Below, in pieces: positions 45,064 to 56,509 of a stretch of 64,000 nucleotides of DNA. The notes beneath the pieces were generated by a model. It was not told the origin of the DNA and did not search any database. It worked only from the letters and a program-made list of their open reading frames with translations. Source of the DNA: Vitellaria paradoxa (taxonomy: Eukaryota > Streptophyta > Magnoliopsida > Ericales > Sapotaceae); assembly GCA_019916065.1 (NCBI GenBank), contig CM034244.1, positions 37,166,377 through 37,230,376 on the forward strand, read 5' to 3'. Position 1 is the first letter of the stretch, and each line of letters opens with the position of its first letter. The position numbers and the translations under genes were made by a program.

Positions 45064-47180
45064 CTGTCTCAACCATCCTTATCTTAAGAGATTCAATCTT
45101 GTAACCAATGAGAATAAGCACCTTCCGTGGGGGATGGTCACTTGAAGATGACTCGAGATGCTTATCCTCACCTTACTTTGAACCGATAATGGAATACCAA
45201 CACTTGAATTTTAGATTGAGGATACTTTAAAATTTATCATTCGTGTCTTGCTTTCTTTTATTTTCAAAAAATAAATTTAATTTTGAAAAAGACTTTCTTT
45301 TATGAAATTCTGAAGCATGTTATGAATGATTTCCTTTTTCTTTTTTTTAATGTTCATGGATATAAAAAAATAATTGAGTTTTCTAGAATGCATGCATGAC
45401 ATGTATATTATCAAGCATAATAACATTACACGTAGTATAAATATGCATAAACATAAATAACGTCTCTCTTTTGGTTTTCGATTTACAATAGAAAACCTAT
45501 GTAAAATCAATAACTTAAGGTTGAACTTAGCCTCCTTGGTCTCTTTCTTCCTCTTCGTTTCTTTAATATTCAATATTACATAAAACCTATACCCACAAAT
45601 GGGTGTACATAATTTCTAAATAATTAAAAAAATAAAATAAAGGAAGAAATAGGGAAACTAGTAAACCTACCCTTTCATGGGAAAATCAAGTTTATTGCCT
45701 TGTACAAGTTTTCTATATAAATTTATACAACTCTTTCTTATTGACCAACCAAAAAGGGAGATCCCATTCACATTTATGAAAAGCATATATAGCCATCCAT
45801 AACTAAACAATTTTAAATGACAATAAAATTGCAAGATATGAAGATTATGCAAATTTTAGGATTAAAAACAATTATTAATTTTATGAAAATTATGCAAATT
45901 TTAGGATTAATAACAATTATAATTCCTAACTTTATATTAATTAATTATAAATCTTTAATCATACATTAAAGAATGTCGAGAACTAAAGGAAAAAAATTAG
46001 GAAAAAACTTGACTCTGTTTTGAACCAAAAACCTTATTTTTAAAACTTTTAAACAACCTATAATTTTCAAAAATATTTAAAGTATTCAAAAATTAAATTT
46101 TAATTTTTAAAACTATTTATCAAGTTCTTACAGAGCTACGTCAAAAATTTGGCATCAAAACGAGTTTAATTTGATGTCAAAACGCCAAATAACATAATTT
46201 TTAAAAAACTGATAGACAAACAGCCCCTAAGTATTTTTCCATGTTGAACTGCCATGTTTCTACCGTGCCCTCCACACACCAAACTTTTAGGCCACGTGCT
46301 CCCGGCCTTCAACAAGGCAAGCAACGGCATTTTTGGATGATGCGAGCAAGTAAAATAATAATAAATAAATAAATAAAATTAACAATGGACCCCAGCCTTT
46401 TAACAAGGCTCAACTCCTATCACTTTAGCGCCCAATTCAGGCCATAAGCCTGCTAAGAGCCCGTTTGACAATTTAAAAATTAGTAAAAAAATATAAAAAG
46501 TTATATTTTATAATTTTTAGTGTGTTTGACAAAATCACAAATATTTTTATTATTTTGATTTATTACAGTAAAAAGTCAAACAAAAAGTTGTCATTTTTCT
46601 GATTTGTTACAATAAAAAATATACCAAACACCCAAAAGTTACAATTTTTTTGATTTGCTACAGTAAAAAGTTTACCAAACACTCAAAAGTTACAAAAAAA
46701 AATACTAAAAAATACATTTTGTTCAACCAAACACACAAAAAAAGTATAAAAAAAAACACCAAAAAAATTATCAAAAATTAATTTTTTTTAAACTGCCAAA
46801 CGGGCTCTAAGTCCAACTTAGCTTTTGAGCCTCGCCTGACCAAAAGAGTAAAATAAGATAAAAAACTTGCGTCGGCGCCTAGTGCCCCATGCTACGATTA
46901 GTGTTTCAGCGAAGCCGTCCACGCTGTCGATTTTTTTTTTTTTTAAGAGACAACTTAAAAATAAAAAGAAAAAACAGAAACCTTTCTTTTGCTTTCAAAT
47001 CCAATTCTTTTGCTAAATTAAAAAAAATTGACGAACTTGTTTTTTCCTTATTAATTAAAATTTAATTTTAATTAATATTCTTGACAACAATTAATTAATA
47101 CGATTTGCATAAATAAAATAAAATAAAACTCAATTTAATTATATGAACAAACAAGAAGTTATATAAAATCATGTAAGACT
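45064..47180 (-). other. Copia-1 leader (proximal part)
   Basis: The 2.1 kb between the Athila-2 insertion and the Copia-1 primer site is AT-rich with no recognisable coding sequence on either strand. It contains the MITE at 46457-46807. Confidence 0.5.
46457..46807. mobile_element. Tourist-like MITE (PIF/Harbinger type)
   Basis: 351 bp with terminal inverted repeats: GAGCCCGTTTGACAATTT at the left, and AAACTGCCAAACGGGCTC at the right, which is its near-complement. A TAA is present on each side (46454-46456 and 46808-46810), fitting the 3-bp TWA duplication of this superfamily. The inside has three ~50-bp tandem units (TTTGATTTRYTACARTAAAAA). No coding capacity. Confidence 0.8.
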
Positions 47181-47192
47181 GCTCTGATACCA
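47181..47192 (-). other. Copia-1 primer binding site (initiator tRNA-Met)
   Basis: GCTCTGATACCA on the plus strand, so TGGTATCAGAGC on the element strand, complementary to the 3' end of initiator tRNA-Met. It lies 2 bp from the 5' LTR. Confidence 0.9.
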
Positions 47193-47194
47193 AT

Positions 47195-48469
47195 TGCAAG
47201 AATCAAGAAACGTAGCGGAATAGATTTTTAAAATTTTTGTTCAGATCGATCTTGCATAAAAAATCATAAACTTCATATACGTACTCGAAATACAAAAATG
47301 AAATCAAATCAATAAATAAAACTGACATTTTGTCATTCCTTGATTTGATCTTGTTTTCTTGAACTTTTCTTCCCAATAGTTAAAAACCCTAGGTTTTCTA
47401 CCTTTTGTCCTATCACGATTCTCTTAGGGTTTTTCTGACGTCTAAGGTTGTGTGGATAACATAACAGATTGATCCTTTTATACGCAAGAGCAGATGACCT
47501 AGGTGTAGATAAACTTAAGTTGGCTAATTAGGAAACTACCATAATTATTTTATAACTACGAATATATCCCCTAATAATTATACCTTATTCCACTAAAAAG
47601 TTATAACTGAACTCCAACCCTAATTTACTGAAATAATTTCATAAAAGTCCTTGTTCACTCTTTAATTCTGCAATTAAGCCCATCCAATATATATAAAGAC
47701 AATTAGAATTAAGAAGTTATCTAATTCCAATTGATACCTCCCTCCATATTCTAAGAACTATTATTCTAATCATTTTGTATTGATCACTATCTCAACAACA
47801 TATTACTAAGATGACCGGATCCGAATTTGATGATTAATTAATATTCTTAATATTGATAATACCCTTATGTCCGATCAAATTGTGGATTCCTTCTTAATAG
47901 TGTATGTATGTTCCCTAGTTTTATACAATGGTTTCCCAAAACACTGAGGTGTTGGCCTAATGATAATTAGTTTCACTCCTAATGAATTAAAGTCATCATT
48001 ACATAAAATAGTGTCCATCACTATCTCAGGATTTAGAACAATTGTTTAGAGTGAATGTAAGAAATACATCAACGTGGATAGCATAACTTAGATGTGTTTC
48101 TTATTATTGTCCCATTCAATGTCTTCTACACCAATACTTTAGATTCAGAGTCCCCTATTCTAATGATTAAGATAAATCATTCTATCATATAAAATTCTAA
48201 AATTTTACAATCTTTCAGTTGAGATGTTCTCATCTCATCATTGACTGCAAACAAATCTAGATTGATTGATACTTAAATTCATATCTCTTGTGCACGAAAC
48301 ACTTTCATGCACATGAATTAAGTTCATTAATAAATCAAGGATTACATTCATCACATGAAATACATACATCTATAGATAATAGAGAAACTTTAGATAAACT
48401 AAATAAATTTTTTTTATTAAACTAAAATTAGTTCATCATTTAATATATAACTTTAGGGTATACAACCCA
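47195..48469 (-). repeat. Copia-1 5' LTR
   Basis: About 1275 bp, colinear with 25028-26297 but roughly 10% different, with small indels. On the element strand it starts TGGGTTGTATACCC, where the other LTR has TGTTGGGATGTATGCC. Confidence 0.85.
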
Positions 48470-48588
48470 TTAAGTTTAACATTTTTTTTAGCAATTAAAA
48501 TTTTTTGTTTTGACTCATTAAACTTAGTATTTTGTTTATAATAGATTCTCTCACTTTAAGCAGGCATTCGAGATCTGGTAGAAGGCCC

Positions 48589-49418
48589 TGTATAGTCTAA
48601 AACATTGTAAATTGGCAAATCCATTGTCAAAGGAAAAGTTTTGTAACTTTAGACTTAGCGTAGGCTAAGACACTAGAGTCTTAAGTCATGTAGAACTTTA
48701 AAAGGCTCAGAAAAATAAGTTTCCATAATGGCTAGAAGTCCTAAAGAAGCCAAACAAGTGTTGGAATTGATTTACGCAGGAAGTTCGCGGGATGGCGGCT
48801 GTTAGGCACGGGGTAAAGCTAAAACCTAAGTTTGAAGTTTTGGCCATGCAGGATCTCTGTTTTGAGTCGCGGGATGGCTGCAGGATGGCCTTGGGAAGGT
48901 CGGGAGTGTGCCCCTCCCGCAATGTACTACATTTAGTCTGTTTTATCTTCTGATGAACCTTAGCCGCCTTCGTTTCTTTATATATATCTTCTGAACGTCT
49001 TCAGGGTTACATAAGAGAGAATATACATCAAGATTGTGAGCTAGAAAAGTCAGAACGTTCTCTCAATTGCTTAGCCAAGCATTCTTGCATTTGCATAATT
49101 CAAAGGAGTTCGAATCTTTGAAGAGCTGAGGATTCAGCACGTAAGTTTACGGAGGATTCGGTGTTGTTCCTTCAAGGAGTTGAAGGGCTTTTGCTAAAAG
49201 TGTTGGTGAATCGAGGAGTCGAGCAAATGTCAACGTAGTATAGAGTCAAGGAGTCGATCTATCGAGTGGTTGAATTTGTAACCAACATTCAGTTTTAGTG
49301 AAAGTTTTGTTTGAGGTTTCCCTTTGTAGGTTTCCTCGTTTTGTTAATCTCACCTTTTGTTTATTCTGTGATTGTGGTTGATTGATTGAGATTTTTACCA
49401 GCTAATTACATATTTTCA
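48589..49418 (+). repeat. Copia-2 5' LTR
   Basis: 830 bp, from TGTATAGTCTAAAAC to TACATATTTTCA. It pairs with 53710-54526. Several near-repeats of GCGGGATGGC occur in the middle. Confidence 0.85.
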
Positions 49419-49420
49419 AT

Positions 49421-49432
49421 TGGTATCAGAGC
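49421..49432 (+). other. Copia-2 primer binding site (initiator tRNA-Met)
   Basis: TGGTATCAGAGC lies 2 bp after the LTR and is complementary to the 3' end of initiator tRNA-Met. Confidence 0.9.
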
Positions 49433-49474
49433 CGGTGCATTTTTGAGAACAAAACGTGATCTTGGTATTTGCTG

Positions 49475-51399
49475 ATGGATCCTCCTAGAGAAGGCGGTTT
49501 GAGTATTAGACCCCCGTAGTTCGATGGCTCCAACTATGCGTATTGGAAGGTTCGAATGAGAGCTCATTTAACTCATTGAATGTCAATGTTTGGCTATCCA
49601 TAGAAAAAAGTTAGGTAAAACCAACTCATTCTGTTGATAACGTAGCGGTAGAAAAAACTATGGATATATGGACCAGGGCAGAGCAAGAAAAAACAGAATG
49701 GAACTACAAAGTCCTGAGCTCTATTTTCTGTGCAGTCTCTGTAGATGAGTTTAGAAGAATTTCAAGTCGCGAGATTACTAAGGAGACTTGGAAAATTCTT
49801 GAATTGACTCATGAAGGAAATTCCACACTTAAGAATTCCAAACTGCAGAAAATAACTTCGGAGTTTGAGAACTTAAAGATGTCTGAAGATGAATCCTTTG
49901 ATAGTTTTTACACAAAACTCAGCGATATTGTTAACATCAGTTTCAACCTTGGAGAACAAATTCCTAGCCAAAAGATTGTAAGTAAGATTCTCCGATCCCT
50001 ACTTATGTCCTTCCAAGAAAAAGTTATAGCTATTAAAGAGGTTAGGAATGTTGATTCAACGTGCATAGAAGATTTAGTTGGCTCCTTGTAGACTTATGAA
50101 GCCAACATGATTAAACCAAAATCTAGATGAGTTGCCCTAAAAACTGTTAAGGAAGATGAGTCCTCCTCAAGTAATGACGAGTCAATCCCCTCTCCTGAAG
50201 AAATTGTTATCTATACCAAGACAATTAGAAAATTCTTCAAAAAGAAAGATAGCAAACAAGGAAAGACGAAGAAGAATAAGAAAGTCAAAGCAGAGAAATC
50301 TTTAGAGAAGAAGAAGAAGGAGAACAAGTCTAAGGGCGTGAAGTTTTATGAGTGCCAAGGTTATGGTCACATAGCTCAAGACTGTGGAAAGAAGAAAAGA
50401 AAGAAGAAGGTTCTCAATGCAACCTTTGATGATTCAGATGATCAGTCGAGCACCTCTTCTTCTTCAGAAGATTTCCCAGAGAATTATACTGCATTCATGG
50501 TTAGAGCTAGTGCCCCCCTCAAATTCAGCAAAGTTATCCTCTTCTAAAAGTAAGAAAGAAGAATCCTCTGAAAATGAAGCTGAAAAAGATATAGATGATG
50601 AAGTAGATGTAGAAGAGGCTTATGAATAGTTATATCAAGATTGCCGCAAACTCCATAAGCAAAACGAAAAATTAACTGTGAAGAACAAAGTGTTGAAAAG
50701 GGAAAGAGACAGTTTGAAAATTGCCCTAGAAGAATTGCAAGGAAAATATGACAGTCTTGAAGCAAGCAAGAAAACTCAAGATGAATTGGCAACAGCTTTC
50801 AAGACTAAACTGGATAAAAAAGATAGTGAATTGAAAGATGCCCAGGCAAAGCTACAAACCGTGCAATCCAAGATGAATACTGCATCTTCCCAAATTGATA
50901 ACATACTAGGGATGCAAAGGAGCCCATGTGACAAAAGAGGACTTGGGTACACTGGCACAGGTGGTCAATCTTGAAGTTAAAGCTGTCCCAAGTGAGTAGA
51001 AAAAACCTACGCTGATTCCGTTTCAATCCTCAAAGAAAACTGCTTCAAAAACAGTCAAAACTCCTCAACCTAAGAAAGGTAAGCAGTTAAGAGTTTATCT
51101 TCAGAAACTCAAAGGTATGCCCCCTAACTTGCAACGTAAGTTTGTTTCTATATGTTTTCATTATGGTATACCTGGTCACATAAAACCACATTGTCACAAA
51201 TTATATGGGCTTCCCCTATTTTATGTTGACACGAGGAATTTTTTGAGATCTAATTTTCAAGTGTCAAATAGGTTTAATTCATTAAGGTTTCAAAAGTCAT
51301 ATCTTGATCCTAGATCTTACATAACTTGGCCAGTGAGGAAAAACATAAAGAAAATTTTTTCAAAACCCATTGGTCCAAAACTCAACAATCGTAAGACTT
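49475..51399 (+). pseudogene. gag: Copia-2 gag, degraded, with two damaged knuckles
   Basis: The ATG at 49475 opens MDPPREGGLSIRPP, then a stop, then FDGSNYAYWKVRMRAH, a typical copia gag start. The best frame is 49660-50091, a UBN2-type gag core (ITKETWKILELTHEGNSTLK, SFDSFYTKLSDIVN). A Lys-rich linker leads to a knuckle FYECQGYGHIAQDC in which the first Cys is replaced. A coiled-coil part (50638-50890) follows, then a second knuckle CFHYGIPGHIKPHC in which the second Cys is Tyr. Several stops interrupt it. In intact SIRE-type elements pol follows; here it is missing. Confidence 0.8.
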
Positions 51400-51854
51400 A
51401 AAATGCTTTTTCAAAAATAAGAACTGTTTGGGTTAGGAAGAGTGATCTCTATGTCACCCACACCCCTAAGAGTGTTGAAGGGGTGAGCCTTGATATATAA
51501 AGACAAATTTTTTTTTTTTTTTTAAACTAGGGTATGTGTCATTGCTATATTCTTACCTAGTTCTATGAAATCTTGTAAATTAAATACTTTTCAATTTTTT
51601 TTAGATAGTTAAAATACTTTTTTTAGTGCAATGTTATTCTTTGTGATGTTTTGCTTGTTCTATTACTTAATACACACTTCAAAATCACAGAATGAAAATT
51701 GTTGATTTACATAGTGGTCACAAATTTGAATTGCTTGATGAACCTGAATCCTATGTTTTGTTGTTCCTTGTCATGGTAGTGGTGTGCTGAATTGTAATTG
51801 CACGAAATTTAGTACATCATGAGAAATATTTTCCACCATTAATTAGTTTAATAA

Positions 51855-52377
51855 ATTCTCCTTTTTGGACTATTGGTTGCTTTTGAGCTTACATAAAAAA
51901 ATAAAAAAATAAACACTTGGAAAGGGCTACCAATGGGATAGAGTGAAGCTAGTCTGTTGACGTTTGGGTTATCAAAATAACCACCCTCTGGGTTTGACGA
52001 TATAGGAAGAAGGCTATCTACCCATAAGTGTGTGAAAAGCCACCAAGCAAAAATTAAAAAAAAAAATCTTGGTGGATGTCAATTAAATAGATACAATATC
52101 TTGGTGGATGTCAATTAAATTCTCCTTTTTGGACTATTGGTTGCTCTTGAGCTTACATAATAAAAAAAAACACTTGGAAAGGGCTACCAATAGGATAGAG
52201 TGAAGTTAGTCTGTTGACGTGTGGGTTATCAAAATAACCACCCTCTGAGTTTGACAATACAGGAATAAGGCTATCTACCCATAAGTGTGTGAAAAGCCAC
52301 CAAGCAAAAAAAAAAAAAAAAAAAAAAAAATCTTGGTGGATGTCAATTAAATAGATACAATATCTTGGTGTTTAGTT
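51855..52377. repeat. Tandem duplication, ~264-bp unit, in Copia-2
   Basis: Two copies start with ATTCTCCTTTTTGGACTATT at 51855 and 52119. Each continues through CACTTGGAAAGGGCTACCAA and a run of A before ATCTTGGTGGATGTCAATTA. The copies differ by scattered changes and by the length of the A-runs. Confidence 0.85.
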
Positions 52378-52779
52378 GAAAACAATGAATTGAGGAGAAA
52401 CTATTCGAATAGCTAACACTACATATCTTACTCAATTCAATTCAAAGTCCAAAATGAGCAATTTTTAAATTCATGCGAGTATGTGAAGAATATCAATCAT
52501 GTTGCACTTAAACTTCATTTCACACGCCACACAGGCATTTGACCATTGGTATGACGTGTAAACAACTTATGACATAAATAGTAGGGTGATTCTTGGAATT
52601 CTTATTTGTTACTATTTATGTATGGTCAAAATTTTGAAACTGTGTTTCGTTTTGTGTTTGGGAAAGTAGAACTTGGAATGAATCGATCAAGAATACACGT
52701 TATACCTTATTTTTTGTCAATTCATGTCAAAAAGGGGGAAAATAGTTTATGGGGAGAATTGTTAGTTAACTAAGGGGAA

Positions 52780-53683
52780 GATATAGTTAAGGGGGAGAAT
52801 GCTTGAAAAGGGGCTTGAAAAAAAGTTAGTTTATTAAAGGGGAGAATAATTAGCTTTTTGATAGTTAATATTTGTGTTGATTAATTAAGGAGAAGAATAA
52901 TAGTTTGTTTCATTTTTTGTTATAGTTTCATTTAATTTTTTTTCCACATGATGCCTTGATCGTTTTGTTTAGGTGTGCAGCAAACAGGTTCTATAATCAG
53001 AACATATTGATCAAGGAATAGTTTACTGAGGCCTTTTTAAAATTAGGATGAATTCATTTATAATTTCGCTTATTAAGTTTTGACATAGTTAAGGGGGAGA
53101 ATGCTTGAAAAGGGGCTTGAAAAAAAGTTAGTTTATTAAAGGGGAGAATAATTAACTTTTTGATAGTTAATATTTGTGTCGATTAATTAAGGAGAAGAAT
53201 AATAGTTTGTTTCATTTTTTGTTATAGTTTCATTTAATTTTTTTCCACATGATGCCTTGATCGTTTTGTTTAGGTGTACAGCAAACAGGTTCTATAATCA
53301 GAACATATTGATCAAGGAATAGTTTACTGAGGCCTTTTTAAAATTAGGATGAATTCATTTATAATTTCGCTTATTAAGTTTTGACATAGTTAAGGGGGAG
53401 AATGCTTGAAAAGGGGCTTGAAAAAAAGTTAGTTTATTAAAGGGGAGAATAATTAACTTTTTGATAGTTAATATTTGTGTCGATTAATTAAGGAGAAGAA
53501 TAATAGTTTGTTTCATTTTTTGTTATAGTTTCATTTAATTTTTTTCCACATGATGCCTTGATCGTTTTGTTTAGGTGTACAGCAAACAGGTTCTATAATC
53601 AGAACATATTGATCAAGGAATAGTTTACTGAGGCCTTTTTAAAATTAGGATGAATTCATTTATAATTTCGTATATTAAGTTTT
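52780..53683. repeat. Three tandem copies of a 301-bp unit in Copia-2
   Basis: Units begin at ~52780, 53082 and 53383 with (G)ACATAGTTAAGGGGGAGAA and end before GACATGG at 53684. Units two and three are almost identical; the first differs at a few positions (for example GTGTTGATT against GTGTCGATT). Non-coding. Confidence 0.92.
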
Positions 53684-53709
53684 GACATGGAATTGCCAAA
53701 GGGAAAGAT

Positions 53710-54526
53710 TGTTAAATCTAAAACATTGTAAATTGGCAAATCCATTGTCAAAGGAAAGATTTTGTAACTTTAGACTTAGTGTAAGCTAAGACATGAGAGT
53801 CTTAAGTCATGTAGAACTTTAAAAGGCTCAAAAAATAAGTTTTCATAATGGTTGGAAGTCCTAAAGAAGCCAAACAAGTGTCAGAATTGATTTACATAGG
53901 AAATCCACGGGATGGCCAATGTTAGGCGTGAGATAAAGCCGAGACCTAAGTTTGAAGTTTTGGCCGTGCGAGATCGCCACTCTGAGTCGTGGGATGGCCG
54001 TAGGAAGACTGCTGGTGCGCCCTTCCTGTGAGGTACTACATTCAGTCTATTTTGTCTTCTATTGAACCTTAGCTGCCTCCGTTTCTTTATATATATTTTC
54101 TAGGCGTCTTCGGGGTTACATGAGAGATAATATACATCAAGATTGTGAGCCAGAAAAATCAGAACTTTCTCTCAATTGCTTAGCCAAGCATTCTTGCATC
54201 TGCATGATTTGAAGGAGTTCAAATCTTTGAAGAGTTGAGGATTTAGCAGGTAAGTTTGCTGAGGATTCGGTGTTGTGCCTTCGAGGAGTTGAAGGGCTTT
54301 TGCTAAAGGTTTTGGTGAATCGAGGAGTCAAGCAAACATCAACATAGTATAGAGTCGAGGAGTTGATCTATCGAGTCATTAAGTTTGTAACCAACATTTG
54401 ATTTTAGTGAAAGTTTTGTTTGAGGTTTTCCTTTGTAGGTTTCCTCGTTTTGTTTATCTCGCCTTCTATTTATTTTGTGATTGTGGTTGATTGATTGGAT
54501 CTTTACCAGCTAATTACATATTTTCA
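53710..54526 (+). repeat. Copia-2 3' LTR
   Basis: 817 bp, TGTTAAATCTAAAAC to TACATATTTTCA, roughly 10% different from the 5' LTR by eye. Confidence 0.85.
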
Positions 54527-55790
54527 AGCCCTCAAGGGGATTGCCGCAGTGGAATTGTGGGTCACAGTGGATGACCGTGCAGTGGGATGGCACGTTCCAC
54601 TCGGTGGGGAAGGACAAACTGTCATTCCTTTCCTAGCTCGGGCAATTGGTCTGGAATCCGATCAAATTCCCGCTGACCACCCTCGAGTAGAACACTTTCC
54701 CGCCTACTGCATTCAAGGGCCTCTAGACCGAGGTGCTGGTATCATATTTTCCTATTTCATTTATACATGGTATTTATGCTGAAACTTGCAATATTAAATA
54801 ATATTCTGTACTTTGTCATTTTCAGGCTAATGTACTTGATGTTCTTCCAAACTTCTAGGACGTTATGTACGGCAAGTGCAGGAAGATATGGAAAGACCAT
54901 AAGAATAAGGTCAATTTTACCTACTAGAAGGGTTATGAGAATGACCCTGACATTATCTAGCGGGTCTCACCGGGTATCCTTCCCCAGTAGTGGGCTGAGC
55001 TCATCAATTACTAGTCGAGCCTTGAGGCACAAGTGAGTAGATTGCAATTTGAATTTATTTTCCTTAAAGTTTTTAAATTATAAATCATAAGTTACAAAAG
55101 CTAATCGACCAGAAATGAAAACAAGATGAGGCCACAAGGAACTCGTGGAACCGAGGAATGCAGGGCCTTGGCCACAAGGAGGGGACTCGGCACTTTACGT
55201 AGGTCCGCCACAAGGTAAAATGTTAGCCTACCACTTAAAAACTTCGTTTATTTTCTTGATAAATGACAATAAATTATTAACATATAATTTGCCATTTAAT
55301 AGAGGATGGAGGGGGCCTGAGGACTAATCGAATGGCCATGTAGTTGGCAACTCAACGTGCCAATTTGCTGGAAGTTCAGGCTATATAGGTAATTAATTTT
55401 TATATTTTGGCCAATGAGCATGTTTAATTTTACTTCAGATAATTTAGTTACTTATCTTCCTTATCCATCTTGTCTTATTTCCCTTAGCCTCAGTTTGAGG
55501 CATGTCTGACCAAACTATGGCCAAATGAGAGGGTGTCCAAAGAGAAGAGAGATGAGATATTTTTCTCTATCATCAGACGTGACGGTCACAGATACATGCT
55601 CACGCGAGGCGCGAGCATTCCACGCCGGTCTATCGCATAAGCGGAGTCATCCTCTCAGGCCAGATGTCGCGACCGGGACCTACTCCAAACCTTCCGAGTG
55701 GAGATGGACACATGAAAGGCGTTGCTTCAGGCCAAGATGATGGTCGAGATGGAGAGTCGCTTATCTTAGAGCCAGAACCATACTTCTCCT
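54527..55790 (+). pseudogene. CACTA Transposase_24-type (Ptta/En/Spm) gene, degraded
   Basis: Fragments in several frames follow the plan of the second CACTA gene: an N-terminal part (GIAAVELW, FLARAIGLESDQ), a piece near 54850-55040 that can be read KCRKIWKDHKNK and WAELINY, a piece near 55140 (EPRNAGPWPQGG), and a C-terminal part (DEIFFSIIRRDGHRYML) followed by the Met/Glu-rich stretch of the family. Stops interrupt all frames; AT-rich inserts at ~54760-54830 and 55210-55300 may be introns. Assignment rests on order and scattered matches, so it is less sure than TNP2. Confidence 0.5.
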
Positions 55791-55999
55791 CCTCAGGTTA
55801 GGAATATTAATTTTCATTTTTGTAACTAATTAAAATTTTATAAATTTATTTGTTCGTGTTTTGTTGTCATGTTTTCATTTGGTTACTGTTTCATTGTAGG
55901 ACTCGGACAATGGCGGCTAGCCCTCCTGGACTGGATTAGGGTGATTAGAAAATCCAGTACGTTCTAATTCGAAGTCAAAGCTAGATAAAAGTGATGAAG

Positions 56000-56186
56000 T
56001 TATCAAGACTGATGCCAATCATTTGAGGTTAATGATGTTAAATAAATTGATGGGAGTAGAACTAATACAATATGTTCTAATTCTGATCTAGCTTTGACTC
56101 AAAAACAAAATGTACTGTATTAGTTCTATTCCCATCAATTTGTTGACATCATTGTTTTCAAAGTGATCAGCATCGATCTTGATAAT
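56000..56186. repeat. Imperfect inverted repeat, ~75-bp arms
   Basis: TTATCAAGACTGATGCCAAT through GAACTAATACA (56000-56070) matches in reverse complement TACTGTATTAGTTC through CTTGATAA (56113-56186), at about 80%. The loop repeats part of the upstream sequence (TTCTAATTC, AGCTTTGACT). It lies between the second CACTA gene and the right end. Confidence 0.65.
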
Positions 56187-56509
56187 CTTTTCACGTTCAT
56201 CTAGCTGAGAATAATGATGTTAGTACATTCTATATGTTTATATTTTGTTTTTTGCATTTTGTACATTTGCATTTGAGAAATTTTTTAATTAAACTTCAAA
56301 TTGTTTTTGTATATATAAATGTAGATTTTCATTCTATTTTAGTTAAAAAACTTTTTGTTACATGTGCAATTTAAATTATAACCAAATTAAATTAATTTTG
56401 AAATGAATATTTACAGATAAATAATATAAATAATAAATGAATTTAAAAATTAATGAAAAAGTAATTAAAATAACAAAAAATAATAATAATTTTTTAAAAA
56501 AATTAGAGG

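Larger units (their letters stand above)
25028..48469 (-). mobile_element. Copia-1: degraded Ty1/copia element, minus strand, split by Athila-2
   Basis: LTRs lie at 25028-26297 (3') and 47195-48469 (5'), with an initiator-tRNA-Met primer site at 47181-47192. Gag-pol fragments on the minus strand run from 30256 down to 26318. Athila-2 (30633-45063) sits in the leader. Without it the element is ~9.0 kb. The LTRs are roughly 10% diverged by eye and every coding part has stops. A clear target duplication was not found (CAATTT on the left, TTAAG on the right). It probably lies in an intron or spacer of the CACTA. Confidence 0.88.
51400..53709 (+). other. Copia-2 non-coding interior
   Basis: 2.3 kb where pol would be expected, with no pol motif seen on either strand. 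It holds two families of tandem repeats (51855-52377 and 52780-53683) and one isolated ATTCGAAT at 52403. Confidence 0.65.
48589..54526 (+). mobile_element. Copia-2: gag-only, non-autonomous Ty1/copia derivative
   Basis: 5.94 kb. LTRs at 48589-49418 and 53710-54526, an initiator tRNA-Met primer site (TGGTATCAGAGC) and a polypurine-like tract (CCAAAGGGAAAGAT) before the 3' LTR. The flanks GGCCC and AGCCC look like a target duplication with one change. The inside has a degraded gag and long repeats but no protease, integrase or RT. The gag resembles that of SIRE/Maximus-type copia elements. The LTRs are ~10% diverged, so it is old. It sits in the CACTA element. Confidence 0.85.

Noticed and set aside
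49441..49600. TTCGAA words outside the Athila elements (for example GGTTCGAATGAG near 49551)
   Set aside because: They lack the full ATTCGAAT palindrome and the 20-21 bp pairing, so they were not counted with the Athila sites.
52780..53683. Regular repeats considered as a CRISPR-like array or a satellite
   Set aside because: The units are 301 bp without spacers and lie wholly inside Copia-2, so they are a tandem amplification in a retrotransposon.
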